Assembly: GCA_028289725.1 (NCBI GenBank)
Contig: JANQOH010000093.1
Coordinates: forward strand, 1 to 20,467
Reading direction: 5' to 3'
Source: Alphaproteobacteria bacterium
Lineage (GTDB): Bacteria; Pseudomonadota; Alphaproteobacteria; UBA7887
DNA length: 20,467 bases
Below are positions 6,844 through 13,722 of this stretch, in pieces; positions within the stretch are counted from its first letter, which is position 1, and the number at the start of each line of letters is the position of its first letter. The notes under the pieces were generated by a model. The model saw only the letters and a list, made by a program, of their open reading frames with translations. It made no database searches and was not told the origin of the DNA. Made by a program: the position numbers and the translations under genes.

Positions 6844-7345
6844 GTGACAACTCCGTTTGTTGATACGGATCCCCGATACCAAGAGCCGAAAGCGCCGACA
6901 CTTCCAACCCTTCCATCACTTCGGCATCGGCATCCGTGTGATGATCGTGGCCCAGCAAATGCAACGTGCCATGGATCAAAAGGTGGGTCGCGTGGTCCGC
7001 GACCGATTTCCCCTGCGATGCGGCTTCGGCGACCACCGTTTCATGTGCGAGCACAATGTCACCAAGCAAGCGCGGTTCGCCGGCACAGTTCCGCGTCACA
7101 TCCGCGGGAAAAGACAGAACGTTTGTCGACGCATCACGATCGCGATAGCGACGGTTCAGTTCTCGCATATGGGCGTCATTGGTCAGCAAGACGCTGATCT
7201 CAACAGACTGATTGGGGCCCCGCCCGGCCAGCGCGGCCAAAATCGCGCGCCGACAGATTGCTTCGATGGTCGGAAATGTCGCGCGCCAATCCGGCGCGTC
7301 GATGGCAACCGCAATGGCGGCGCCTATGTCATCCTCAATCGTCAA
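6836..7345 (-). CDS. ybeY: Endoribonuclease/rRNA maturation factor YbeY
   Basis: YbeY is a zinc-dependent RNase involved in 16S rRNA 3'-end maturation and ribosome quality control. The zinc motif is complete: HGTLHLLGHDH with His125, His129 and His135. Upstream are the family segments RELNRRYRDRDASTNVLSFP and LLGDIVLAHE. The start is an unusual TTG at 7345 whose last bases overlap the phoH stop (TTGA), with GAGGA about five bases before. No ATG is available in frame near it. The 169-residue length is normal for alphaproteobacteria. Translation is probably coupled to phoH, with which YbeY is functionally linked in other bacteria. Confidence 0.95.
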   Translation of the reverse strand: MTIEDDIGAAIAVAIDAPDWRATFPTIEAICRRAILAALAGRGPNQSVEISVLLTNDAHMRELNRRYRDRDASTNVLSFPADVTRNCAGEPRLLGDIVLAHETVVAEAASQGKSVADHATHLLIHGTLHLLGHDHHTDADAEVMEGLEVSALSALGIGDPYQQTELSRE

Positions 7346-8376
7346 GAGTCCTCGCCGTCGCGCGCCGGGTCTGTTTCAGCCCGCTGACGGTCCTGTTCTT
7401 GATACGCTTCGATAATACGCGATACTAGGTCATGGCGAACCACGTCCTCGTGCGTAAAGCGAACCACGGAGACCCCTTCGATTTCGGCCGTGACCGCCAA
7501 CGCGTCCTTTAGACCCGAGCGCGTGTTCGAAGGCAGATCGATCTGGGAAAGATCGCCGGTCACCACCATCCGGGAGTTCTCTCCCAATCTGGTGAGAAAC
7601 ATCTTCATCTGCACGGGCGTCGTGTTTTGCGCTTCAACAAGGATGACAAAGGAGTTAGCCAGGGTTCGTCCGCGCATGAACGCCAGCGGGGCAATCTCGA
7701 TCTCGCCGTTTTCCAAACGGTCCGTGACTCGATCCGCCGGCATCAGATCATACAGAGCGTCATATAACGGGCGGAGATAGGGATCGACTTTCTCCCGCAA
7801 ATCGCCGGGCAGAAATCCGAGCCGCTCACCAGCCTCAACGGCCGGCCGAGACAAAATGATGCGATCGACCTGACCGCGCGTCAGCATGGACGCTGCGACG
7901 GCGGCGGCCAGATAGGTCTTCCCGGTCCCCGCGGGACCGATCCCATACACCAAAGGCTGATCGTACAAGGCGCGCACATAGGCGGCCTGATTTGGCGACC
8001 GCGGCATAATTTGGCGTTTTTGCGTCGCGATCACCGTGTCTTCGGCAATCAACCGCGTAACGTCGCCCGTTGGATCCTTCACACCGGACATGCGAAGTGC
8101 CGCATCCACCTCCTGCAAACCAACCGGAACACCGCGTCGAAGCATATCGTAAAGCTCAAGCAACACGGTCTTGGCACGCCCCGTCGCATCGGGTCGCCCG
8201 GTCACGGCAAGGCGATTTCCGCGACTGGTAATCCAAACGCCCAGCTTCTGTTCGATCCGCGCCAAATGGCTGTCGTGCTCGCCGAACAATCCACCCAGCA
8301 ACGCATTGTCATCAAACGTCAGATATAACGGCGCCGAGTCCTTCCGCGCCCCTTGACCTCCCGAGGCGCGACTCAA
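7342..8376 (-). CDS. phoH: PhoH-family ATPase (YbeZ type), Walker B aspartate replaced
   Basis: This is a PhoH-like P-loop NTPase, related to the helicase-type domain that partners YbeY. The N-terminal about 100 residues resemble a KH-like RNA-binding region. The ATPase domain has Walker A GPAGTGKT (147-154), SRPAVEAGERLGFLPG, and VVTGDLSQIDLP as sensor motif. The Walker B segment reads FVILVEAQNTT: Val247 stands where the family has Asp (ILDEAQNTT), while Glu248 is kept. The codon is GTT at 7638-7636, one base from GAT, so this is either a real change or a sequence error. The start is TTG at 8376, overlapping the miaB stop as TTGA, with GGAGAG at proper distance. All other motifs look intact. 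Confidence 0.93.
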   Translation of the reverse strand: MSRASGGQGARKDSAPLYLTFDDNALLGGLFGEHDSHLARIEQKLGVWITSRGNRLAVTGRPDATGRAKTVLLELYDMLRRGVPVGLQEVDAALRMSGVKDPTGDVTRLIAEDTVIATQKRQIMPRSPNQAAYVRALYDQPLVYGIGPAGTGKTYLAAAVAASMLTRGQVDRIILSRPAVEAGERLGFLPGDLREKVDPYLRPLYDALYDLMPADRVTDRLENGEIEIAPLAFMRGRTLANSFVILVEAQNTTPVQMKMFLTRLGENSRMVVTGDLSQIDLPSNTRSGLKDALAVTAEIEGVSVVRFTHEDVVRHDLVSRIIEAYQEQDRQRAETDPARDGEDS

Positions 8377-9749
8377 TGCGAACTCTCCGCGAGCGGTTGG
8401 GCGGCCAAGCTGTTGGCATGGCGCGCGGTGATGGAAAGATCGACAATATCGCCGATGGCCCGATCCGGCGCCAAGGCATGAACCGGTTGCAAATACGGGC
8501 TTCGGCCGACCAGTTGGCCGCTGCGGCGGCCTGGTTTCTCGAGCAGGACCGGGATCGTCCGCCCAACCATCGCTTGGTTGAAGGCATCTTGCTGGGAGGA
8601 CAGCAACGACTGCAATTCGGACAAGCGTTGCTGCTTTTCGCTTTCGTCGATTTGCAGCATCTCGGTCGCCGCGGGTGTGCCGGGACGGGGGCTATATTTG
8701 AACGAAAACGCGCTGGCGAACTCGACGCGCTCGACCAGTGCGAGCGTGTCCTCAAAATCCCGCCTGCTTTCACCCGGAAAGCCGACAATAAAATCCGACG
8801 ACAAAGCCAAATCGGGCCGCGCCGCGCGCAGCCGGTCGATGGTCCGTTCGTAATCGGCGACTTCGTGCTTCCGGTTCATCGCCACCAAAACACGGTTGGA
8901 GCCGGATTGAATCGGCAAATGCAGATACGGCATCAATTGCGGGACATCCCCGTGCGCCGCGATGAGATCATCGGTCATGTCGCGCGGGTGCGACGTCGTG
9001 TAGCGGATGCGCGCGAGACCGTCGATATCGGCGAGTTCACGGATCAGACGGGCCAATGACCACGTGCCGCCTCCACCGCCCGCGCCGTGATAGGCGTTGA
9101 CGTTCTGCCCAAGCAGCGTGATCTCGCGCGCGCCCGCTTGGACGAGTTGCTTTGCCTCGGCGACAATTTCGCCCGCAGGCCGCGAGTACTCCTCACCGCG
9201 CGTGTAGGGAACGACGCAAAATGTACAGAATTTGTCGCACCCTTCCTGCACGGTCAGAAACGCCGTGACGCCGTTGGCACTTGATCGCTCAGGCAGATCG
9301 TCGAATTTCGGCCGGACCGGAAAATCGGTATCCATGACCCGATTTCCCGCGGCGCGGGTCGCGCGCGCGACCATTTCCGGCAGTCTGTGATAGGTCTGCG
9401 GCCCCAACACGATATCCACGAATGGCGCGCGCCGTTGCATTTCGGCACCTTCCGCCTGGGCAACGCATCCAGCCACGGCCAGGACCATGCGACCGCCCCG
9501 TGCGGCTTTGTCCGATTGCATCGGCCGCAACCGACCCAGCTCCGAGTAGATCTTCTCGCTGGCTTTTTCCCGAATATGGCAGGTGTTGAGGATTACCATA
9601 TCCGCATCGTCCGGCTCGCCGACAAGCTGATAGCCAAGCGGCGCCAGGACTTCCGCCATTCGGTCGGAGTCATAGACGTTCATCTGACATCCGTAGGTTC
9701 GGATGTAGAGCGATTTGGTGCTGTTGGCGCCAGGCTCAGCGTGTTTCAC
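8373..9749 (-). CDS. miaB: tRNA-2-methylthio-N6-dimethylallyladenosine synthase MiaB
   Basis: MiaB adds the methylthio group to i6A37 of tRNAs. It is a radical-SAM enzyme with two [4Fe-4S] clusters. The N-terminal UPF0004 domain has its three cluster cysteines (Cys21 in TYGCQMN, Cys57 in LNTCHIRE, Cys95 in VAGCVAQ). The radical-SAM CxxxCxxC is Cys171, Cys175 and Cys178. A TRAM domain follows near the C-terminus. Length 458 is normal. The start is GTG 9749; an in-frame stop lies just upstream, so nothing longer is possible, although no good ribosome site is seen. It leads a run of overlapping genes, miaB-phoH-ybeY-corC, then lnt. Confidence 0.97.
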   Translation of the reverse strand: MKHAEPGANSTKSLYIRTYGCQMNVYDSDRMAEVLAPLGYQLVGEPDDADMVILNTCHIREKASEKIYSELGRLRPMQSDKAARGGRMVLAVAGCVAQAEGAEMQRRAPFVDIVLGPQTYHRLPEMVARATRAAGNRVMDTDFPVRPKFDDLPERSSANGVTAFLTVQEGCDKFCTFCVVPYTRGEEYSRPAGEIVAEAKQLVQAGAREITLLGQNVNAYHGAGGGGGTWSLARLIRELADIDGLARIRYTTSHPRDMTDDLIAAHGDVPQLMPYLHLPIQSGSNRVLVAMNRKHEVADYERTIDRLRAARPDLALSSDFIVGFPGESRRDFEDTLALVERVEFASAFSFKYSPRPGTPAATEMLQIDESEKQQRLSELQSLLSSQQDAFNQAMVGRTIPVLLEKPGRRSGQLVGRSPYLQPVHALAPDRAIGDIVDLSITARHANSLAAQPLAESSH

Positions 9750-9933
9750 GGTCGGTCCGGTTCAGCCTTTCGGAGCATCATCCGCCATCAATAAATATGT
9801 CGCGCCGCCGAGTTGCGTCGACCGGGCGGCGTGCTGAGATTTTCATTTCGCTGTCGGAACGGACCCAAATTCAACGGCGGTGCCTCGTTTTTGGGCACCA
9901 TCGCCCCCGACTTTATCCGCCGCGCCAAGCGAG
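9750..9933. promoter_or_regulatory. olsA-miaB intergenic gap with weak candidate miaB promoter
   Basis: The 184-base gap contains on the minus strand TCGACG (9821-9816), an 18-base spacer and TATTTA (9797-9792), a weak promoter for the miaB block. A 6-bp inverted repeat GGTGCC/GGCACC (9879-9884 with 9894-9899) could form a hairpin after olsA, but no T-run follows on either strand. I see no gene here. Confidence 0.25.
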
Positions 9934-10764
9934 TCAAGCACGCCCCGGAAGCGCCGGAGACGGAGCGTTCGCGGACTCATTTCGCCCGGATAGCAGGTTT
10001 GCCAGGCCAACGGCCACCGTCTGTCCACACGCCGCGGCCAGTGCCTTGCGGGATCCGAATGCGTCGATTGTCACGGCCCGGTGAAACCGTACCTCCACCG
10101 TGGCGCGACCGATCGACAGTAGGCGCCAGAGATGACCGGCCATGGCCGTGTCGCCATACCAAGTCAGATATGGCCGTTCGCGCCGGCTCATCGGCAAATT
10201 GTTGTAGCGCGTGTAGGCGAGCGTGACCGGTTGAACTTGGATCGGCTTGCCGCCCACCGGTTCTTCCACGATGGCAAAGAATGTGCTGTTGAACGGCAGA
10301 ACGCGGTTGCCGTCGGTGCTAGTGCCCTCCGGAAACAGAATGAGGCTCCGTCCCGCTTCCAATCGCTCGCGCATTTCGTTGCGATGCGTACCGCTTCGGC
10401 TTGGGCGCCGATCAACAAAGATCGTGTTGACCAACTTCGCGAGCAGTCCAAACAAAGGCCAGCCGGCCACCTCAATCTTGGCGACAAAGGACGCGTCGAG
10501 CAGTGTCGACAGAACGACGATGTCCAAATATGACGCGTGATTGCAAACGTAAAGTGCCGGTGGATCCACGGCGGTCTCGCCCGTCCGTTTGACATCGATC
10601 CCGATCAGCTTGCAGATTCCGCCGTGATAAAGACCGGGTATGATTCGCGCGAGTGGCAAATGAAGTAGCACGGCAACCATTTGCACCGGAAGTAACAGTC
10701 CGGTCCAAATAGCAAGCAGGATCAAAGTGATCGCGGCGCGTATCGCCCCAATCCAATCCGACAC
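9934..10764 (-). CDS. olsA: 1-acyl-sn-glycerol-3-phosphate acyltransferase-type enzyme, probable OlsA
   Basis: This is a PlsC-family membrane acyltransferase. A hydrophobic N-terminal segment covers about residues 10-35. The catalytic NHxxxxD box is NHASYLD (His76, Asp81); VDRR lies at 117-120 and the acceptor-binding FPEGTSTDG starts at 144. It starts with GTG 10764, three bases after the stop of an OlsB-like gene, with GAGAAGG at ribosome-binding distance inside olsB. That pairing suggests it is the second enzyme of ornithine-lipid synthesis, O-acylating lyso-ornithine lipid. OlsA proteins can also act on lysophosphatidic acid, so ordinary PlsC activity is possible. Family is certain; the ornithine-lipid role rests on context. 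Confidence 0.87.
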   Translation of the reverse strand: MSDWIGAIRAAITLILLAIWTGLLLPVQMVAVLLHLPLARIIPGLYHGGICKLIGIDVKRTGETAVDPPALYVCNHASYLDIVVLSTLLDASFVAKIEVAGWPLFGLLAKLVNTIFVDRRPSRSGTHRNEMRERLEAGRSLILFPEGTSTDGNRVLPFNSTFFAIVEEPVGGKPIQVQPVTLAYTRYNNLPMSRRERPYLTWYGDTAMAGHLWRLLSIGRATVEVRFHRAVTIDAFGSRKALAAACGQTVAVGLANLLSGRNESANAPSPALPGRA

Positions 10765-10767
10765 GGT

Positions 10768-11598
10768 TCAAACCTTCTCCGAGCTGACAGGACGATGAAC
10801 GTCCGCGCCGTAGTGCTGACGGTACTTCGACGTTACGAGATCGGTCTTAACCAAAATACAAACGTCCGTGGTTTGAAATTGATGGTCGATGACCGCCCCG
10901 TCGCCAACAAAACCACCGAGACGCAGGTAACCTTTGAGCAATGGCGGCAAGGCTTGACGCGCGGCGCGTTCGTCTAACATTTCCGCCGTAATTCGGTTCA
11001 TTGCCGTATACAATTCTGGCAAGGCGCGGGGCCGCATGCCTTCCGGCGCCAGATGCTTGTGGTGCAAATAAGACAAAGGCAGCGCTAGTTCGTCCGGATC
11101 AATGCCTGCCATGCTCGCGCAACCGAACATCAAATCGATGTCATAGTGAAAGACATAGGCGGCAATCCCGCGCCATAACAGTGTCATCGTCGCGCGGTTC
11201 CGGAATCGAGCATCGACGCACGACCGTCCCAATTCCATGATCTCGCCGTCGATCGTCATCAGATCCGAGATGTCGTATTCGCTCGCGGTATAAAAACCGC
11301 CATTGTCGATCGCGACGCTGCGCCGGTTCAGTCGATACGTCCCAACGACAGATTCATATGGGTGCGAGCGATCATTATCGATGACCAACAGGTGGTCCCA
11401 GTTGTCGTCGAATTCATCGAAATCGCGCTGCCGTGCACGCATTTCCTCGCTCGGCCGCGCGCTCATTTCCTCGTAGAAGACGCGATAGCGGAGCGCCTGA
11501 GCCGCATCGATCTCGTCCGCCGAGCGCGACAAACGAACTTCAAGCGATCCGGCGTGTATACCGCCGAACGGATCGTCGAACGCTTCTGTTGTTGTCAT
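10768..11598 (-). CDS. olsB: L-ornithine N-alpha-acyltransferase, OlsB-like (GNAT fold)
   Basis: OlsB transfers a 3-hydroxyacyl chain from acyl-ACP to the alpha-amino group of ornithine, giving lyso-ornithine lipid. The 276-residue product shows the family pattern: LSRSADEIDAAQALRYRVFY at the N-terminus, VVGTYRL, IMELGRSCV in the middle, LLWRGIAAYV, and a C-terminal KGYLRLGG followed by DHQFQTTDVCI. The older label hemolysin-like protein applies to the same family. It is three bases upstream of the probable olsA and 44 bases downstream of fur. No clear ribosome site is seen before ATG 11598. In other bacteria ornithine lipids often replace phospholipids under phosphate limitation, but I see no convincing Pho box here. 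Confidence 0.88.
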   Translation of the reverse strand: MTTTEAFDDPFGGIHAGSLEVRLSRSADEIDAAQALRYRVFYEEMSARPSEEMRARQRDFDEFDDNWDHLLVIDNDRSHPYESVVGTYRLNRRSVAIDNGGFYTASEYDISDLMTIDGEIMELGRSCVDARFRNRATMTLLWRGIAAYVFHYDIDLMFGCASMAGIDPDELALPLSYLHHKHLAPEGMRPRALPELYTAMNRITAEMLDERAARQALPPLLKGYLRLGGFVGDGAVIDHQFQTTDVCILVKTDLVTSKYRQHYGADVHRPVSSEKV

Positions 11599-11642
11599 GA
11601 TGGGTTGGCTTTGGCTGTGGCGCCGCGTTCCCTAGAACACGA

Positions 11643-12074
11643 TCAACTATCGGCCTCTTCGTTCAGCGGCACGGCATAAAGCTCAAGCCGGTGGTCGACC
11701 AGGCGGTAACCGAGTTCTTCCGCGACTTTTCGCTGAAGACGCTCAATTTCCTCGTTCTGAAACTCCACAACTTTGCCGCTGTGCACATCGATCAAGTGAT
11801 CGTGATGCTCTTCGGCGACTTCCTCATAGCGCGCGCGTCCATGGCCGAAATCATGACGTTCGAGGACTTGCGCCTCTTCGAACAATCGAACCGTTCGGTA
11901 AACAGTGGCCAGGCTGATTCGTGAGTCGATTTTCGTTGCGCGTTGATAAACAGCATTCGCGTCAGGATGGTCCTGCGATTCCGACAAGACCTGCGCGATA
12001 ACGCGCCGTTGCTCGGTCATTTTTAGGCCCTTATTCAGGGCCATTCGCTCAACGCGTGAAAGCTCTCGATTCAT
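11643..12074 (-). CDS. fur: Fur-family metal-responsive regulator (Fur/Mur type)
   Basis: This is a metal-dependent repressor of the Fur superfamily. In the 143-residue form the winged-helix N-terminus includes LKMTEQRRVIAQVLSES, HPDANAVYQRA and ISLATVYRTVRLFEE. The metal and dimer region has EEHHDHLIDVHSGKVVEF. The protein has no cysteine at all, so the structural CxxC zinc site of enterobacterial Fur is absent. This is usual for alphaproteobacterial Fur/Mur, many of which respond mainly to manganese. I start at ATG 12074, with AAGG just upstream; ATG 12044 is the alternative. The frame stays open farther upstream to 12416, but that part is antisense to the tusA-like gene. It is followed by olsB and divergent from the tusA-like gene. 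Confidence 0.93.
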   Translation of the reverse strand: MNRELSRVERMALNKGLKMTEQRRVIAQVLSESQDHPDANAVYQRATKIDSRISLATVYRTVRLFEEAQVLERHDFGHGRARYEEVAEEHHDHLIDVHSGKVVEFQNEEIERLQRKVAEELGYRLVDHRLELYAVPLNEEADS

Positions 12075-12126
12075 GTGCCTTGTAGCCAAAATTCGCGCAT
12101 GCGAGGTTGGTCGCGACGCAGTGGAT

Positions 12127-12155
12127 AGTATAGTTGAGCTCAGGCTTGCGAACAA
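12127..12155 (-). promoter_or_regulatory. Candidate fur promoter in the fur/tusA-like divergent region
   Basis: On the minus strand TTGTTC (12155-12150), a 17-base spacer and TATACT (12132-12127, five of six matches) form a plausible sigma70-type promoter, with a start near 12121. On the plus strand TATAGT (12129-12134) could serve the divergent gene, so the two -10 elements would overlap. Confidence 0.4.
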
Positions 12156-12161
12156 CCTGAG
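12139..12161. promoter_or_regulatory. Inverted repeat between divergent promoters
   Basis: CTCAGG (12139-12144) and CCTGAG (12156-12161) are perfect inverted repeats separated by 11 bases. They overlap the predicted fur -35 and spacer. The right arm also covers part of the GAGG that could serve the plus-strand gene as ribosome site. It may be an operator or an RNA hairpin in the plus-strand leader. Confidence 0.35.
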
Positions 12162-12206
12162 GCGTGAGGCTTGACCATTTCGGGGACGCCCGCCACTTTG
12201 CCCGAC

Positions 12207-12485
12207 ATGTCCGATACCGGTTTGAATTCCGATGCTTCCGGGGCTTCCGACCCCACGCACGCGTTTTTGGATATCACCCATTTGGTGTGCCCAATGACCT
12301 TCGTGCGTACCAAGCTCGCGATCGAGCGGATGTCCGCCGGAGAGGTGCTCGAAGTCCGCCTGAACGAAGGCGAGCCGCTGGTCAATGTCCCCCGCTCGGT
12401 CGAAGAGATGGGGCACACAGTGGCGTCCCTTGAACCGGAATCCGGGTCCAATTCAGTTTATCGTCTAATCGTGAACATCGTTTGA
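12207..12485 (+). CDS. TusA/SirA-family sulfurtransferase-like protein
   Basis: This small protein of the TusA fold carries sulfur on a cysteine as a persulfide in better-studied relatives (tRNA thiolation, molybdenum cofactor and other trafficking). In the 92-residue form the core runs from FLDITHLVCPM (Cys28, Pro29) through TKLAIERMSAGEVLEVRL, then LVNVPRSVEEMGHTV. The canonical CPxP is CPMT here: the cysteine is kept and the second proline is Thr. The ATG at 12207 gives the family-like length but lacks a ribosome site. TTG 12171, with GAGG eight bases before, is an alternative that adds 12 residues. No tusBCDE lies nearby. It is divergent from fur, and its last 21 bases overlap the end of rimI on the other strand. 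Confidence 0.82.
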   Translation: MSDTGLNSDASGASDPTHAFLDITHLVCPMTFVRTKLAIERMSAGEVLEVRLNEGEPLVNVPRSVEEMGHTVASLEPESGSNSVYRLIVNIV

Positions 12486-12962
12486 GAGCCATCCGCTGAC
12501 CACGGCGTCGCGCCGCATAATGCGCGCATCCACGCGGCCTTTCTCGCGGCGATAATAGCCGGGTCGCCGGCCAACGACGGAAAACCCAACCCTGTGGTAG
12601 AGGGCGATGGCCGCCATATTGTCGTCGGCAACTTCAAGCGTGACCGATGTTGCGCCACGCCGCTTGGCTTCGGTCAGAACGCTGTTTACCAAATGTGTGC
12701 CGTGGCCGCTTTGTCGCAGCTCCGGAACGACGCCGATGGTTAGGATCTCGCACGCCTCGGCGAGCGATCGCGCGAGAACGAATCCGACGGGCGCCGTTTC
12801 CGTCCCATCGAGAATCAGGTGGCCGAACACGCCCGGGGTCGCCAACAACGGCCTCAGCGCCGTCTGATCCCACCCCTTCTCAAAACACCGCGCATGAAGC
12901 GTTGCCAAGATATCAAGGTGGGCCAAGCCCAACGGCTCCAAGTGCGGCGGCGCGAGGGTCAC
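12465..12962 (-). CDS. rimI: Ribosomal protein S18-alanine N-acetyltransferase RimI
   Basis: This is a GNAT-fold acetyltransferase. RimI acetylates the N-terminal alanine of ribosomal protein S18 using acetyl-CoA. The 165-residue product shows the family order: HARCFEKGWD near the N-terminus, then LTIGVVPELRQSGHGTHLV with the CoA-binding pyrophosphate loop (normally QxxGxG), then LEVADDNMAAIALYHRVGFSVVGRR. The GTG start at 12962 overlaps the tsaB stop by four bases (GTGA). The tsaB-rimI pairing is very common in proteobacteria and supports the name over other GNAT enzymes. The 3' end overlaps the tusA-like gene tail to tail. Confidence 0.92.
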   Translation of the reverse strand: MTLAPPHLEPLGLAHLDILATLHARCFEKGWDQTALRPLLATPGVFGHLILDGTETAPVGFVLARSLAEACEILTIGVVPELRQSGHGTHLVNSVLTEAKRRGATSVTLEVADDNMAAIALYHRVGFSVVGRRPGYYRREKGRVDARIMRRDAVVSGWLSNDVHD

Positions 12963-13639
12963 GGATCGGCCGCGCGTTTGCTTGCCTGCTCGGGCAAAAT
13001 CGCATCAGGGGCGCGCAGGTAGAGCGGCGACACGGGATCGCTCGATCGCGGCAACGGAAGCGACGCAACGAGTCGCGCCAACACCGCCGCGTCGGGTTGC
13101 CCCGACCCGGAAGCGATGACGCCCGGCGCCGGCCGCACGGTATTTAGTTCGCGGGCCATATCGCCGGCATAGATGACGCGGCCATTCGGGACCAGATTTG
13201 CGGCGGCGTCCAACGTTAGAGCGCGCGGCTCTGAGTCCGAGGACAAATCCGATCGAAACGACTGCGCGTATACCTGGCCGCGCCGCGCGTCGATCGCCGC
13301 CAAAATCGGCACGCCCGGATGCTCCTTGGCCGCTTCGGCCGCAATGACCTCGAGCGTCGTTCGGCCAATCAGGGGGCGGCCGGTCGCCAAGGCAAGGCCG
13401 CGCGCCGCCGCCAAACCGATGCGAAGCCCGGTAAACGTTCCGGGACCGCGGGTCACCGCGATGGCGTCGAGCGCATCATAGTCGATTACAGAGTCGTCCA
13501 TGACCGCTTGAACCATCGGCATCAAGGCTTCGGCATGGCCACGCGCGCGCTGTTCGAAGCGGCGCGCTACGATCGCATCATCCGACCAAATGGCGGCGGA
13601 ACAGGCGCCGCACGCGGTATCTAAACCCAGGACTTTCAC
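12959..13639 (-). CDS. tsaB: tRNA threonylcarbamoyladenosine biosynthesis protein TsaB
   Basis: TsaB is the non-catalytic partner of TsaD in forming t6A37 of ANN-decoding tRNAs. The product begins MKVLGLDTACGACSAAIW and contains HAEALMPMVQ, the signature TRGPGTFTGLRIG followed by LAAARGLALA, and LAAIDARRGQVYAQ. I choose GTG 13639 (226 residues) because TsaB proteins normally start at this beta strand. The ATG at 13690 adds 17 arginine-rich residues and has no ribosome site either. TsaD and TsaE are not in the window. It overlaps rimI by four bases and is divergent from the dipeptidase gene. Confidence 0.93.
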   Translation of the reverse strand: MKVLGLDTACGACSAAIWSDDAIVARRFEQRARGHAEALMPMVQAVMDDSVIDYDALDAIAVTRGPGTFTGLRIGLAAARGLALATGRPLIGRTTLEVIAAEAAKEHPGVPILAAIDARRGQVYAQSFRSDLSSDSEPRALTLDAAANLVPNGRVIYAGDMARELNTVRPAPGVIASGSGQPDAAVLARLVASLPLPRSSDPVSPLYLRAPDAILPEQASKRAADP

Positions 13640-13722
13640 CAGGGTTGCACCGATTCTCGGCCGAGTCTGGCGCAAGGACGGCGGACGCATAGATTCATAA
13701 TCGTCTCACGAAGGTCTCATTC

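Noticed and set aside
9879..9899. Hairpin GGTGCC/GGCACC as an intrinsic terminator after olsA
   Set aside because: No T-run follows the stem on either strand.
9813..10226. Plus-strand frame opposite olsA
   Set aside because: Arg/Pro-rich shadow of the olsA coding strand with no family resemblance.
12075..12416. Upstream extension of the fur frame, giving a 257-residue protein
   Set aside because: The extra 114 residues show no Fur-family text and are antisense to the TusA-like gene. ATG 12074 gives the normal Fur length.
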